A DNA stretch of 64,000 nucleotides, taken from positions 1 through 64,000 of the forward strand of contig JABCPU010000204.1 of the NCBI GenBank assembly GCA_016800925.1. The letters are read 5' to 3'. Position 1 is the first letter of the stretch. Every line of letters begins with the position of its first letter. Source of the stretch: Suillus spraguei. Taxonomy: Eukaryota > Basidiomycota > Agaricomycetes > Boletales > Suillaceae. This document shows positions 11,676 to 24,002 of this stretch, piece after piece. The translations under genes were made by a program, and so were the position numbers. The notes under the pieces were generated by a model. The model ran no database searches. It was not told the origin of the DNA and worked only from the letters and a program-made list of their open reading frames with translations.

Positions 11676-12888
11676 TTCAGTAAGTTATGAATTTTGTCTG
11701 TGTCTTACCTTTGTGTGGACATAGTTCTCATGTCTTACAACGTACACCTGAGGGTCAAACAGTTAATGTCGCATATGATCATCTTCAGGTACATTCATCG
11801 GCTCCATATCATATAAATTTTGACTGTTTCAAGGGTGAATATGCTGTTCTAGAGATGTACGAAGGTTGTATGAGATTTCAAGATCAGATGCCGATTATGT
11901 CGATCGCAATAGCTTGAAACTTTTAACTATCTTGAATATTTTCTCAACACCTACGATGTTTTGGAGAAATCAGACGCAAACCAAAGTTTGCATAAGAGGC
12001 AAGATTTCCGTGCGCGGTTGCCTTACAAAGAGGGAACACATCATACAGACCATGTTCGGGTTCTTCGTGAAGATAGTGATCATGTAATTCCTCACATTCC
12101 TGGACCATGGTTTCCTCACGCTGATGATCCTGGGTGTCACGCCCTGTACTGCACTTCCATGCTCGCGCTCCTCAAGCCATGGAGGACCATTACTGAACTC
12201 AAAGATGCAGATGAAAGCTTTGTGTCTGCTTTTGAAACGTTCATGGCTGGTGCTTTGTCATTGACTCACGATATTGTCAACAATATACAATATTTCCATG
12301 AATGTTCTCAGAAAGCTAAAGACCACGAACATGAATCTGACTTCTCCTTTCATGGTGCAGAAGACATCAATTGATTCGATGAAAACCTATTGGAAGGAGA
12401 AGAAAACAGCGATGATTCAGATAGTGCAAAAGTAATTTCTGAAGAAGATATCTTACACACCGAGAACGGAACATTTTCAGCTTGGGAAATGCTTTATGCA
12501 GATGTCGCTATGAATATAGCAGAGGACTTCAGTTTTTTTGTCCAAGACGCAGAACAAAGTTTAAGGTTTTGGACCTGGCGACATCTATAACTGATCGACA
12601 ATGCGCCAATTTTGTTAGTGGGATAATCTCATCCATCACTCGCCTGATTCACCCAACATTTCTCCCATGGCTACTTGAATCGATGAAGGCCGAGTGCAAA
12701 CCATCGAATCTTTAAGTTTGCATGGTTACAATGATCCTCCGTCTGTTGGAATTTGTGACGTTTTGCCTTTATCTCATTTCACGGTACTGGAGTATCTCAA
12801 CCAAAAACAGTGTCTGGTGTTTTGTATTGTTTCTCAATTTTTGGGTGAGTTTGCAAACCAATAAACTATGAAAATGCTTATGAAATAG
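11676..12888 (+). pseudogene. Helitron linker region between Rep and helicase
   Basis: Open segments at about 11687-11917, 11961-12374 and 12390-12715 read in the Helitron direction, for example PHIPGPWFPHADDPG and CTSMLALLKPWRTI (about 12090-12190). They match the poorly conserved stretch between Rep and helicase. Frame changes and stops separate the segments, so no continuous protein can be built. Confidence 0.55.
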
Positions 12889-14364
12889 ATGAGTTTTACA
12901 TGGTCAGCAACCTCTGCAACTTCTCATGCAAATTCATGGACAAGGAGGTACGGGAAAAACAAAACTACTGCAAACGATAACGGATTTGTTTGTCGCAAGA
13001 GGTTGTATATCGTGTTTGGCAAAAACTGCAATGTCTGGTGTTGCAGCGTCCCAAATCGAAGGTTCTACTTTACATTCATGGGCTACAATTCTGGCTCATT
13101 TGAAAGTATTGCCAACATCAGACACCTGGATTTATCATTCAAATGTGGAGACCATGAAATGGCGAGAAAAGAATATGCGAGATAAAGTGTTATTGGTCAT
13201 AGATGAGGGGAGTATGCTTACAACCAATCTCTTGTGTCTCTTGTCGCAAGTTACAGGCGCCTTTCGAGAAGCTTTGGGCATGGAGAATGCCTCGAGTACC
13301 ATGCCCTTTGGAGGTCTAGGAGTTATTATCTTGGTTGATTTTCATCAATTTCCTCCTGTCAGCAGCGCTACTCACTCGCTGTATTATCCTTCACCGTCTA
13401 CCACGTGATGCCAACTAGGCAGAAATCATTATCTGCAATTCTCTACAGTTGTCAAACTCGACCAGCAAATGCGCATAATGGATACTATATGGCACAACAT
13501 ACTGCAGTGTTCTAGACGAGGCGCATGCACTGCAGAAGATTTGGCTATCATACATCACCTCGTGCTTTCAGACAATCAATGTGATGTGTCCAATTTTGCG
13601 AAAGCCCCGTGGAATGACGCTATTCTCATTACACCATGAAATAGTGTGCAGACTTTTTGGAACAATCGCGTTGTCATCAAACACTGCATATCAACTAAGA
13701 ATACTTTATACGTATGTCATGCAGAGGACTCCGCACAAGGAAAAGGTCTGGACATGGATCAATGAATGCAAGTAGCGCAGCTGTCATTGAAACAAGCAGA
13801 ACAAACACCTATGATTATACGTCTCACCAAAGGCATGCGAGTTATGGTAACTCATAACATAGCTACAGCGACCAATCTTTGCAATGGATCATGGGGACGA
13901 ATAGTGAACATAATTTTGGATGACAGAGAACCATCACTTACATCCGCCATCAATCATCAAGAAGTTGATTTGTGCTATCCCCCAGCACTTATTATCATCG
14001 AGCTCTATTCTATTTCTGCGATTTGCCTACGTTACCTGCTCTCAAACCCCGTCAAGTTCCTTTGACACCTATTGAAGTCAAATTTTCCATCGGTTCTCGT
14101 TCTACCACTCATACTCGAATAACACAACACCAATTGTGTATTACTCCTGCTTACGCCTTCACTGACTACAAAGCTCAGGGTCAGACCATCAATCATATAC
14201 TTGTGGATATTGGTAAAACGACGTGTTTCAGCCTTTCACCTTTTAATGCATATGTAGCATTGTCAAGGAGTCAAGGTCGACAGAGTATACGTTTATTGAG
14301 AGACTTTGAAGATAGTCTCTTTACGTGTCATCCTTCCGAGCATTTAAGAGATGAGGATAGTTGA
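12889..14364 (+). pseudogene. Helitron Pif1-type helicase domain, disrupted
   Basis: The region reads as a superfamily 1B helicase of the Pif1/RecD2 type, which unwinds DNA during Helitron transposition. Walker A is GQGGTGKTK (about 12938-12965). Walker B is VLLVIDEGSM (about 13190-13220). The next motif is VDFHQFPPV (about 13335-13365), where the usual G-D-F has become V-D-F. Motifs V/VI follow as TPAYAFTDYKAQGQT and NAYVALSRSQGRQS (about 14145-14290). Breaks near 13408 and 13700-14050 move the reading between frames, so the helicase is inactive as it stands. Confidence 0.82.
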
Positions 14365-14708
14365 ATTGACGAGCTTGCACGAGAGACTGCGTCGAAATTC
14401 CATGGTCTTGTATAAATACGATGATATGTACTATTGTCCATGATTTAGTGTTGAACTATGTTATCTTCCATTGGGCATTGGCATTGTGGTCTGTCGTTGA
14501 CGGCTGAGTAACACTACCATTGGTAAAACGGGTGTCTAAGCAACCGCCTGTTTGCAAGCCCTTGGGCATCTATCATGTATTTAGTTACTGTCTCGTAGTT
14601 TGAGTAAAGATATCCTCGCATGGCCTAGTGGCCTGGTTGCACGGCAGATGGGGACGTTTCCGTGCAAACTAGAGTAGGAAAAATATTACGACATCATCGA
14701 CACCATTT
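14365..14708. other. Non-coding spacer with a hairpin
   Basis: An 8-bp stem TTGCACGG/CCGTGCAA (14637-14644, 14660-14667) is followed by ACTAG. This resembles a Helitron 3' end, but the spacing and the following base do not fit well. No gene is visible. Confidence 0.35.
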
Positions 14709-17229
14709 TTGCCGAGCTTGGCCGCCACCTGTTATCATCAAACTTTCATCGTCGTCATGAGATCAGTGATGCAACTCACCATGAATCAAGACATCACGAC
14801 AACTATCTTAGAAATGCTTTTTATTTATGACTTAATCAATGTGGGGCGTGCATGTCATCTTTTCCATGATCTGTCTCAAGACGTAGTATGGCAGCGGTTC
14901 AAGTCCATTGTTCTGCCATTTGCTGGAGACCACTTCGAAGATTTTGTACAAGGGTTGTGACAACAAAAGAGTATTATTACAGGGTCTTGTGCGAGAGCTA
15001 TGGTGAAAGGTATGCTTGATTACGTACGTGCGACCTAAATCTCGTCCTGCCTCTGAGAGAGTTTGATGCATTAGACATCATAATGCGAAATTCTCTCCAC
15101 TTCACCCATGTTTCTAGTGTTCCACATCCAGCCCTTGCACCTCACATAGGCCAGTTTCATGTATATGTCGTGAATCATCGCGTAATCACCATCTCTGCAC
15201 CACAAGAGGAAGCTACTGTGTTACACGTTATTCTTAATGCACCGACCACAGCAGACATGGTGTTCATGACTACTGGAGGCATATGCACATTCTACCCAGA
15301 CTGGTTGTATACAAACCATGCAGTTAAATGAAAAACTGGCGGCTTTGTTTCATATGACCAAAAATTAGGATGCAACCGGTGATATTTTGGACGATATAGA
15401 CACACAGCAAGACACCAACTTTCTATGGCATAGCTGTCATGACCACTGTCCGACGTACTGGCATAATATGCGGCAGAAAAATATGTGATTGTCTGTTGAC
15501 TGGGATAGGGAAGATTCTGTGACTAATGTGTTTCACAATGTCGACATTGAATGGAGGATGAATACCTACTGCACAAATGTATGTTGTCGAAACAATTTCG
15601 AAATAATGGCGCACAACTTGGAAGCATGTGGAGCATGTTATCGTAAGTTAGCCGTCAATGTCGATATCACGAAAGCTTACTAAACAAAACAGGCAGCCAT
15701 GTCAAATATCTACCTCAGGAGATACGACTCCGTCGACCAGTAAGTCGATGCAGTTGAGAAATGCCTGTACTAAATTAAGTTTTAGCGCTACAGGCTGATA
15801 TTAAAAGGAATTTTCTATGGATCCGGATGCCATAAACCATTTCTAGTGCCTGTCCCTGTGTGTGACGGTGTGGAAGGAAATCCGACCCTTGATGATCTTG
15901 ATGTTAATTACTGGGTCAAACAATACAATTTGAAAGATTGTACAGCTTCAAGATAGAAGTTTCGAAGAACATTGAAGACCGTAGCAGGAGTGACAATTGC
16001 ATTCGCTAAAAAATCACCTTGTATTATGAAGCCCTCACTCCAGACCGATCCCCAAATCATTTGCTGAATCGCATGTCTGCAATGAGCGGTTATCACAGGA
16101 CAATCTATGGGAGTGTATTGGTGATGAAACAAAACATGAATGACGAAATCACAGATTGTACCAAAGATGATCAATTGATTGTAAATTTTTCAATTGCTAG
16201 GTAGGTACGAATTTGCCATCCCTGTTCTATCTGATTGTACCCTAGTGCCCTACATTATGACTCATTGTGAAAGAAATTTCAGAGAACGAAGGTTTGAAAG
16301 TCCAATTACGACGCAAGGATTTCTTACTCCTATCTATCTTTTGTCCTCAATCACGATGGTGTTCGACACTCGGGTTTATCATGATCACTCTGTGTCTCAG
16401 GATCTTTGTTTTGCGTCTGATACACTGTTAAAGCGTATTTCCTGGCAGCATTCTGCCAATGGCTTAGTGGTCGTCGATCGTGAAGACCAAACACCTTTTA
16501 CGGGCTTTATCGCCAGAAGGGTTTCTCCATTTAATCTCAAATGTGGAACAGGCGGCAACTATCTCAAGAGAGGTGGCCTGGAAAAGGCTAAATATCATCT
16601 GCATTTGATCCGTCCTACTGACAAAGCTTTGGGACGAGATTTTGATGTCGCTATTAGTAACTTGGACAAGATGCAAGAAGCTGCTGGAAAGTGTAGTGAT
16701 CATAGAAATATGATCGTTTGAGATGTAACCGGTGAAATGCTCCGTGTAGTCGCTAACGTTTTTGAACCAAGGGCAAGTAATGCCAGTCATTGTCATTTCA
16801 AAATCTAAGCTAACATTTAATGTAGAAGATACGGATTCCTGATTCACCCCATAGTCAGAGACATCCCAATGCCCCTTTGATGGATGACATCACCGAAAAA
16901 TGGCCCATTCTGTCTGAGCTTGAGGAAGAGTTCGATGGTATCAAATACACCCATCGTGCTGTTCCTCTGCCGGTTTTCCAAACGGAAATACAATAGGGCC
17001 TTTGGATATAAACAGATCATTGGATGGAGCTCTAGTTGAAGTCCATTTCCAAGTTCATCATTGGCACGTCTCAGGATACGACAGCTTTCAAGCGAAAGCG
17101 GAAAAGATTAACATCCTCAGAGATAGCACTACCATTCCATCGAAGCATCACCTTAGTGAGGACGATAATTCACAACCAGCTCACAAGAAACATGAAGTTG
17201 CGCCGACAGCGGGCAGTTCCCAAGGATAG
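14709..17229 (+). pseudogene. F-box-like gene remnant downstream of the Helitron
   Basis: A plus-strand series of exon-like segments looks like one agaricomycete protein. It has an F-box-like start (TTILEMLFIYDLINVGRACHLF, about 14795-14865) and ends VVWQRFKSIVLPFAGDHFEDFVQGL at 14960. It continues with LVLPLREFDALDIIMRNSLHF and TTGGICTFYPDW (about 15035-15305), a Cys-rich segment (15550-15640), a long block (16194-16721), and a C-terminal block with GALVEVHFQVHHWHVSGYDSF (about 17020-17095). A stop and frame changes interrupt it. F-box proteins normally link targets to SCF ubiquitin ligases. The full family was not recognised, and carriage by the neighbouring Helitron is possible but unproven. 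Confidence 0.45.
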
Positions 17230-18146
17230 TGCGTTGGTATTGTGTCATAATAGTATAGGTATCCAGTGTTAAAGGCTCTAACAATCGTGTTGTATCTGTG
17301 TAATGATGTACGTTTATGTAATCGTAAATTTTCTCATGCACACATTAGGTGACTGACAGATTATATACCCTCGCAACATGACCTTGCTCCGCAAGGTAAC
17401 AAACCTTGAGGCAAATATTCGTTGCAAATGTCGAGATTGATGTCAAGCGCATATGTTTTATCTAAGGTTTATGTACAGCCTGATCTTACTCGATTGCACC
17501 CTCTTATAGTACTCCCCATCTCCACTTTTTACCATACAGGCGCTCCCTTCAAATGGTCCGACTCTCATGTCTTGGATGCATTCCTGCAACGCAACCGCCA
17601 ACTATGACTGAACGAGCAGAGCGAGATGCAGTACTTCATGATCGGAATCTTTAGCTGCATTCCTCCTGGGTGCCGGAGTCATTTGCCTCGCACCCTTATG
17701 CGGAGCTGAGGGCAGTAAATGCCGTGATGGCATGCACATGTACTTTGAAAAAGCTGATAAGGTTTGCATTGGGTTGCGGGCAGTATTGTACGCTCAGGAG
17801 AGAACAAATTGATGTATATACTTACTAGAAGTATGTCCCGTCAGTGTTGGTGATGCATGATATTAGTACCGATCCAGTACAGGATAGTTTCCAAACCGCT
17901 CAGCATCATAAGTAGCAATGGCAGCGTCTCCTCGCGAAACCTCAATCCCAACTATGTATTGCATAAGTACATCACTCTTGTCAATACAACAAAGATCGAA
18001 AAAGGTTCTATATCCGTATTGCGCATGAAATCAAATAAGAGAATGTCGAAGAACAAAACCACCACAAAGTCAGTGCTTCCTAGCATAGCGGAACAGCATC
18101 CAGCATGACATGCCCTACAAAGGCATAAACCCCGTCGGACGCGCCG
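17230..18146. other. Non-coding stretch 3' of RasGEF, nothing recognised
   Basis: Only short unsupported frames are present. A plus-strand reading at 17480-17810 looks weakly protein-like (MTERAERDAVLHD, then a stop), but no family is recognisable. Confidence 0.35.
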
Positions 18147-21100
18147 TCACCCCGCCTCCGACTCCCCATACATACCATACGCCATCTGCATAGTCTCCCC
18201 ATCAAGTCCCCTCACCCTAAGACACTTCCCAAATAATTTCTTATCGACTGGATACTGAACCCGGCTCGCAAGATGCTGCCCCCCCACCAAATCCTTAATC
18301 ACCCCAGCAATAAGCCGTTGCTTATGCACGTTGATCAATGGCTCCAGCTGCATCGAAGGCGGTAGAGGCGTCAGAGAATCGAATACTTCTGGATGGGCTG
18401 GAGACTCGAAATTGACAGTCTGGGAGTCGATGCCGACGGGGTCGTGAGGTGAGGTTGGGTCGATTAGATCTGGGAGTCTGCTATAGCGGTACAGTTGAGA
18501 AAGATACACCCCGATGAATGGGACGCAGGCTGATGGCGTCTTGGCGTCGTTGGCACCTTTTGATTTTCCCGAGGGTAGATCTGTGCTGCTGCTGCTCAAG
18601 ACCGTAGACGTGCGCGTCGTCACATTCAATGTCTTCGGGTCCACCATAGCAGCGATAGCATCGCGCATGGCCTTGAAATCATCGTTCGGCGATACGAATC
18701 GCTTCAGCTTTTGGAACAACCCGTTCTCCCACAGCCTCACGCGTCCCCAATGTCGATGCATAGCTTTCGCGACCCACTCGTTTTGCAAACCGGCGATGAT
18801 AGCTGCCAATGTGTTGAAATTATTCTGAACGTATGCTTTCTAGACCACGTCGCGCGAAGTCAGAATTAGTTCCCTCAAAATAGAACATCATCAAAAAGCA
18901 ACTCACAAAAGCGACACGAATAAACTTGCCCACCAACATCGCCCTATCGTTGGGATGCGTCATCACGATCTCGGCAACCACAAAGTTCGCAAGCAGATTA
19001 AACCGCCCTCGAACAGCAGCCAATGCACTAGTCTTCTGGCTCCACCGTGACTCAGCCTTCCATCGCGCCCGATCCTTGAGATACTGTGCCCAATCCAACA
19101 CGTTCACCTCCTGACACGACATCCAATCGTCCAAGATCAATTCTTCAGGCTTGACCCCCAAGAAAAGCTCTCGGTCGATCATCGAGAAATGTTGTACGAT
19201 CGGGTCGGCGCTGACGTTCAGGATCCAGCTTCGGTGGGGTTTTCGACCAGGGGAAATGAATTTGGATGGAGAGGTTATCATGAAGGGGGATGCTGTAGGC
19301 GAGCCGTGGGACGTAGATGGTCTGGACGGTACCCTGCTCTGTAAAATCTCAAGTGGAACTGCATCTTCAGGCGCAGGTTTCAACTCGCTCGTCTTCACCG
19401 GCGGCGATGTCGGTCCCGATCCTCCAAACATGCCTTCGACCGTGCCAGACGTCAACTCTGAACCCACCGAACTGAAATTGTCATCCGTCGTCGTCGTAAC
19501 CCCCGAGATCGTCACCTGTGATCCAGTGCCCACAAGAGTCTGTTCATCCATCCTTAATGCTCCAGTCTCGTGCTGATCAATCTCATAATCCTCCTCATCC
19601 TCCTCATCTTCACTGTCCATTCCAAAAAACCTCGGCTGCTCATCTCCAAAATCACCCACAGCCATTCGTTCCTGAATCGTGCGCACCCACCCGTCCACCT
19701 TCTTCGCTTTCTCTTTCCGTTTCTGAGGATTGATCTGGCCTTCAAGACGTCTCAGAGCCTCTTCAACGCCCCCATTATCCTCGTCGTCACTCAAGAATCC
19801 ACGAGGGCGTTCACCTGCCACTGCTGGAATACCATTCCCCAACGCAGCTCCAACAGACGCAGACGACACAGCAGATCCACCCGAGGCCACCGAGTCTCGA
19901 GAACGGATCCCCAACGAAGAAACGCTGTCTACCGACCGGCGTATGAACTCGAAATCCCTCCTTAGAGGCAGTCGACGCGGGGGCTTGCGCAGACCTGGTG
20001 GTGCGGGTGGGTTCTCACCATGCGCCTCGGAAGAGGTATCTGAGAGATCTAGGTCGTCAATGGAGACGACATCGAAACGCCATGGTGGCTGAGCCTGCAC
20101 CTGGGCAACGAGGGGGTTGATCCGCGATCGTGAGGACAGGATTGAGCCGAAGGAGTCTGTTGAGTGTGTACGCGTAGACGCGCGGGAGACAGACGATATG
20201 GATAGACGCTTCTCTCGTGTAGACTGGCGTCTCTCTTGCATAGATTGGCGTTTTTCCTGCGTAGACTCACGTTTTTCCTGTGTAGATTGGCGTTTCTCCT
20301 GTATCGACATGCGCTTATCGCACAAAGAACCCACCACCACACTATCCCGCTCCTCCTCCTCCTCCACCTCCGTAACAACCCGTAATTGCGTCTGCGGCGA
20401 GGGCAGGTCCAACTTCGCTTCAAGCCCTTTGACCGTACTCTCCACCGCACTCTGACTCTGCCTCCCATCTAACGCTTTCACCCCTTTACACTCACCCATA
20501 CCCGCCGGCTCAATCATCTTCAAATACTGCTCAACCCCACCCCTAACCATCAACAAATCACCCGTCGCGTTCAGCTCCAAATCAAACGCCGAAACATTTG
20601 CAGGAACCGCAAGACCTGTATCCACAGTTTGCCTCGAGTTCAATACTCTTTTCCATCTTCCTAAACGCCCGATCGTTTTCACGAATGCACGAGAGATCGC
20701 ACTTTGGGGGAATACAATTGGAGGGGGGGAGCTATTCGTAGGGGTAGTATCGCTTGTATTAGAAGACGTTGCTGAGATAGATGCTCGACTCTGCTGGAGT
20801 ATGTTCATCTGCAACGGTTGTTGTAAAATTGCAGCAGCCCTGGGCGGAGAAGACACGCTGCCAGAATTGAATGAAAACGCGTTGTTGTTGTCGCCATGGA
20901 AGATAGATTGGGGATGTGCGGGTAGTTCGTCGGGTGCGAAATCGAGGTCCACATCAGAGTCATCTTGTTGTTTGGAGGATATGGCTTCTGCGAATTTTTC
21001 GCCTAGGACGTGTGTGGGTCGGGGTTTGGTGGGAATGTTTAGGCTTTGGCGGGCGGAAACGGAGCCGGAGCCGGATCGGTGTCTACGGGTATGGGCTTCT

Positions 21101-23062
21101 TTGCAGTCTTTGACGACTTTGATGAGTTTCCTTACAATGTTCTGTGTATCATACGTGAGCTGAGAAAACTCATAAAAGAGGAAAGAGAGACTCACCAGAC
21201 CATCCTGATGTTTCTTTAAAATAGGATCTTTCACAAGGGTATTTAACCAACTCGCCAATAAAAGCCTCAACTCCCGATTCGGTAGAAAATCCATGACGAA
21301 GAATGTTAATAGCCAGTATCTGATAGCTACGAACGTCCGCACGCGCACGATTTTCCGTACCATATCGTCTTTACCACTCAACGCCCAGTGAAAACGACAA
21401 ATGAGAAGGTGGCAGAGGTCGACGGCAGAGATGTATGTTCGGTAGGTAAGGAAAAAGTTGAGTAGTTCGTCATAGTCGAGATCGCTTGTTAGCTGAGCAA
21501 TCCATCGTTCGATCGTCGCTGCGATGAGCACCTTGGTGGTCGTGCCTTCTCCATCGATACGCACTACAGGCACATCTACAGGTCCACGGCCCCTGCGAGA
21601 ATTAGAAGGAGAAGACATCCCACCGCGGCTACTCTGCGATACCGAGACATCATCGCCATCCAAATCAGAAGATATATGTATTTCCCCCCAGAGGACGAAA
21701 CGGGGGTCATTTCGCGGTGCAGCACTATCCTCTGCGCGAAGAGACATTTTGATAGTCGTCTCCCCTGCAGAATCTGAGAACAGTCTATCCAGCTGTGGAA
21801 GACCGCGGTAAGTCTGGAGAACATCAAACACTTCTGTTGAATATCGGGAATGCATGCTTGTTTCTGGGAGTGGGATAAGTTCTGGGTCGGGTGGGATGAT
21901 GCCTGGGGGTGGAGAGGGGGAATAATCTTGAACAAGGTCGGGTGAGACGCGGAGGGGGAGGATGGAATCCGGGGTATCTGCTCGTTGTACGGTATCTCCT
22001 GCACGGGCAGTCAGACCGGACTCAAACGACTGCATCTCCCGTAGTGCGCGCGGCATGGGTAAAAAACCATTAGAAGACGGCCTAGCAGGTGATTCGAAAG
22101 TAGCGCCAAGTCCAAATGGATGTGGGATGAGACCTGGTAACGCATTGTTTTCGAACACAAAGCTCGAGAATGGAGAGGAGGGTACGGAGCCGTTTGGCCA
22201 TTGCATGACTTCTGCAAAAATGTCTGCGGTAGGCTGTTTTGGCGGATCTGGGAAAAGCGCAGTTGGCTGTGGACGTTGCATATCTGCACCAGTGACGCTG
22301 TGTGAGTGAGTCCTACCAGTAGGAGTGGGTTGTGTGGATGAGCCTACAGCAGACGAGCTAGCAGCCATGCCGAACATGTCTGGGATAGAACGGGTCCTTC
22401 GTACTAACTTACGCGGCTGCGTGGTGGTGGAACTAAACTGAGATTCCTGGGCGGTGGACTTGACTCTATTCTGGATGAGGAAACTCATGCGGGAACGGGT
22501 TCTGGAGGCACGAGTACGAGAGGCATCAGCGGACATGGACACCTTATGAGTCATTTGCTCCGCTTCTTCTGCGGCAGCGGCGGGGGCGACTGCATCGCGA
22601 CGACTTTAAATAAGTAAGCAACGAGATTAGCGGTGCATAGTGGCGATGATACGGCAGGAATCGCACCTGACACGATACATCTGCTTTCCGTGCTGATTGA
22701 CGAAGGCAGTAATGGCATATGGAGAACGGACATCTTTGCCTACGCCAAGCAATTGGTCGTACCGCCTCTTTAATTCTCTAGCAGCTGAACCAGATGAAGT
22801 CTCAACGAAGCTGCCATCAGCTAGTGAAAGATGAGAGGCACGCAGACCAATGACAAAGAAAGAACACACGAGCTATTGAAATGTCTGCAGAAGCTACTTC
22901 TGGTGGGAGCGAGTTCCATTCTGTATCTGATGCACGGGAGAATGAGAACGAAGATTGTGAATTGTTTAAAGAAGGTGCGGGAATTGGGAGCAAGAGATTT
23001 GCTGCTGGGGCGAGTTCGTCTGTGGGTGTCTCTGAGTCAGTCGTCGGCATCGCGCTAGTCAT
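18147..23062 (-). CDS. Ras-type guanine nucleotide exchange factor (RasGEF_N + RasGEF)
   Basis: Five exons are proposed: 23062-22870, 22820-22674, 22589-21196, 21141-18907 and 18824-18147. Together they give about 1548 residues in a continuous frame. The alternative is a start at 22554 without the first two exons. The upstream exons hold RELKRRYDQLLGVGKDVRSPYAITAFVNQHGK, which reads like conserved protein. A REM/RasGEF_N domain lies at about 22554-relative residues 335-470 (ERWIAQLTSDLDYDELLNFF). A long, poorly structured middle follows. The catalytic RasGEF domain is at the C-terminus (DPIVQHFSMIDRELFLGVKPEEL, then NNFNTLAAIIAGLQ after the last intron). These proteins load GTP onto Ras-like GTPases. 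The layout recalls Lte1 more than Cdc25, as no SH3 domain is seen, but the subfamily is uncertain. It is divergent from ASF1. Confidence 0.88.
20200..20315 (-). repeat. 21-bp in-frame minisatellite within the RasGEF gene
   Basis: About five imperfect 21-bp units encode the heptad KRQSTQE (variants RESTQEK, RQSMQER, RQSTREK) in the disordered middle of the RasGEF protein. The repeat keeps the frame, so unit number can vary between strains without breaking the gene. Confidence 0.8.
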
Positions 23063-23228
23063 CACCGGCGTCGTATTCAGCGCCGCCCTCGCTGTCGTGG
23101 TCGTATTCGTCGTAGTCGCTGTCGTAGTCGCTTGAGTATCAGTAAGACATGAATGGCATCGAGGAAACAAAAGCAGAGTGACACCGCATGCAAACCACGT
23201 GCTTTACCCCGCATCATTCTCTTCCACA
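23063..23228. promoter_or_regulatory. Shared divergent promoter, RasGEF / ASF1
   Basis: Only 166 bp separate the proposed RasGEF start (minus strand) from the ASF1 start (plus strand). It contains an E-box CACGTG at 23196-23201. If the shorter RasGEF start at 22554 is used, the interval is longer. Confidence 0.5.
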
Positions 23229-23947
23229 ATGTCGATAGTTACAATCCGCGTGCGTCCAATTCACTACAAAAAACCCACTGAAAATCATCAACCAAACCGT
23301 AGAATGTCGAGTTCTTTAACAATCCAGCAAGATTTTTGGATCGTTATCACTTTCGCGTCACTTTTGAGTGCATAGCGCCTCTCAAGGACGGTCAGCACAA
23401 TGTTTATTAATTCGTAGCTTTCACCTGCTAACTTTCAAACGCAGATCTGGAATGGAAGCTCATATATGTATCATCACCAGGAAATGAAGAACTAGACCAA
23501 GAACTAGACGACTGCCTCGTAGGTCCAGTCCCAGTCGGCGTAAACTCTTTCGAGTTCGAGGGTCTTGCGCCTGATCCCGCAAAAATACCAACGGAGGATG
23601 TTCTTGGCGTCGCTGCTCTTATCCTCACGGGCTCTTATCGTGATCAAGAGTTTGTACGCGTTGGATACTACCAGAACACGGAGTACGATAACGAGGACAT
23701 GAAAACTACTCCTCCGGAGAAAATTAAATTTGATAGACTTGTACGCGATATAAGCACAAAATTACGCGTCACCCGCTTTCAAATCAAGTGGTTCGTCTTA
23801 TTCTTCAAGTTTGTGATCTGAGTCTCACCTGCTCAAAGGGACGTCGTGCCACAATCACAAGGTCACGCGGCTGCAGGCGCTGCTGCTTCAGCCGCTGTTC
23901 CCTCTGCAAACGATCTAGATGGTGATGATGCGAATCATAGTACTTAG
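23229..23947 (+). CDS. asf1: Histone chaperone Asf1
   Basis: Asf1 binds the H3-H4 dimer and delivers it for nucleosome assembly in the nucleus. Four exons (23229-23249, 23303-23390, 23445-23790, 23839-23947) give 187 residues. The protein starts [18 protein letters not shown], the hallmark of the Asf1 N-terminus. It continues [18 protein letters not shown], then [14 protein letters not shown] and [12 protein letters not shown], and ends the conserved core at [10 protein letters not shown]. The core is about 155 residues, the usual size, and the tail is short, Ala-rich and acidic ([11 protein letters not shown]). The first exon is only seven codons. The last intron uses an AAG acceptor. It is divergent from RasGEF and convergent with UBP6, whose stop is 55 bp away. 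Confidence 0.95.
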
Positions 23948-24002
23948 ATTCACTGTATTCTTACTTCTTGCATTATACCTATGCACTGTCGTTTGTCGAA
24001 CA

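Larger units (their letters stand above)
7797..14364 (+). mobile_element. Decayed Helitron (rolling-circle transposon), coding extent
   Basis: A plus-strand series of segments matches Helitron proteins in order: a DUF6570-like N-terminal region (about 8560-9356), a Helitron_like_N/Rep domain with HUH and Y2 motifs (9686-11258), and a Pif1-type helicase (about 12910-14364). The element is interrupted by a solo LTR (7921-8393), by MITE A copy 2 (11259-11675) and by several in-frame stops. The true 5' TC and 3' hairpin-CTRR ends were not identified, so the limits given are those of the coding remains. Confidence 0.85.

Noticed and set aside
14620..14672. tRNA-like A-box (TGGCCTAGTGG) with hairpin, and a possible Helitron 3' end (hairpin then CTAG)
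   Set aside because: No B-box or cloverleaf could be formed. For a Helitron end the stem is only one base from CTAG and the next base is A rather than T.
16464..16847. 127-residue minus-strand open frame
   Set aside because: It is the antisense of the F-box gene remnant on the plus strand; its repeat at 4.95 kb arises because the gene fragment was copied.
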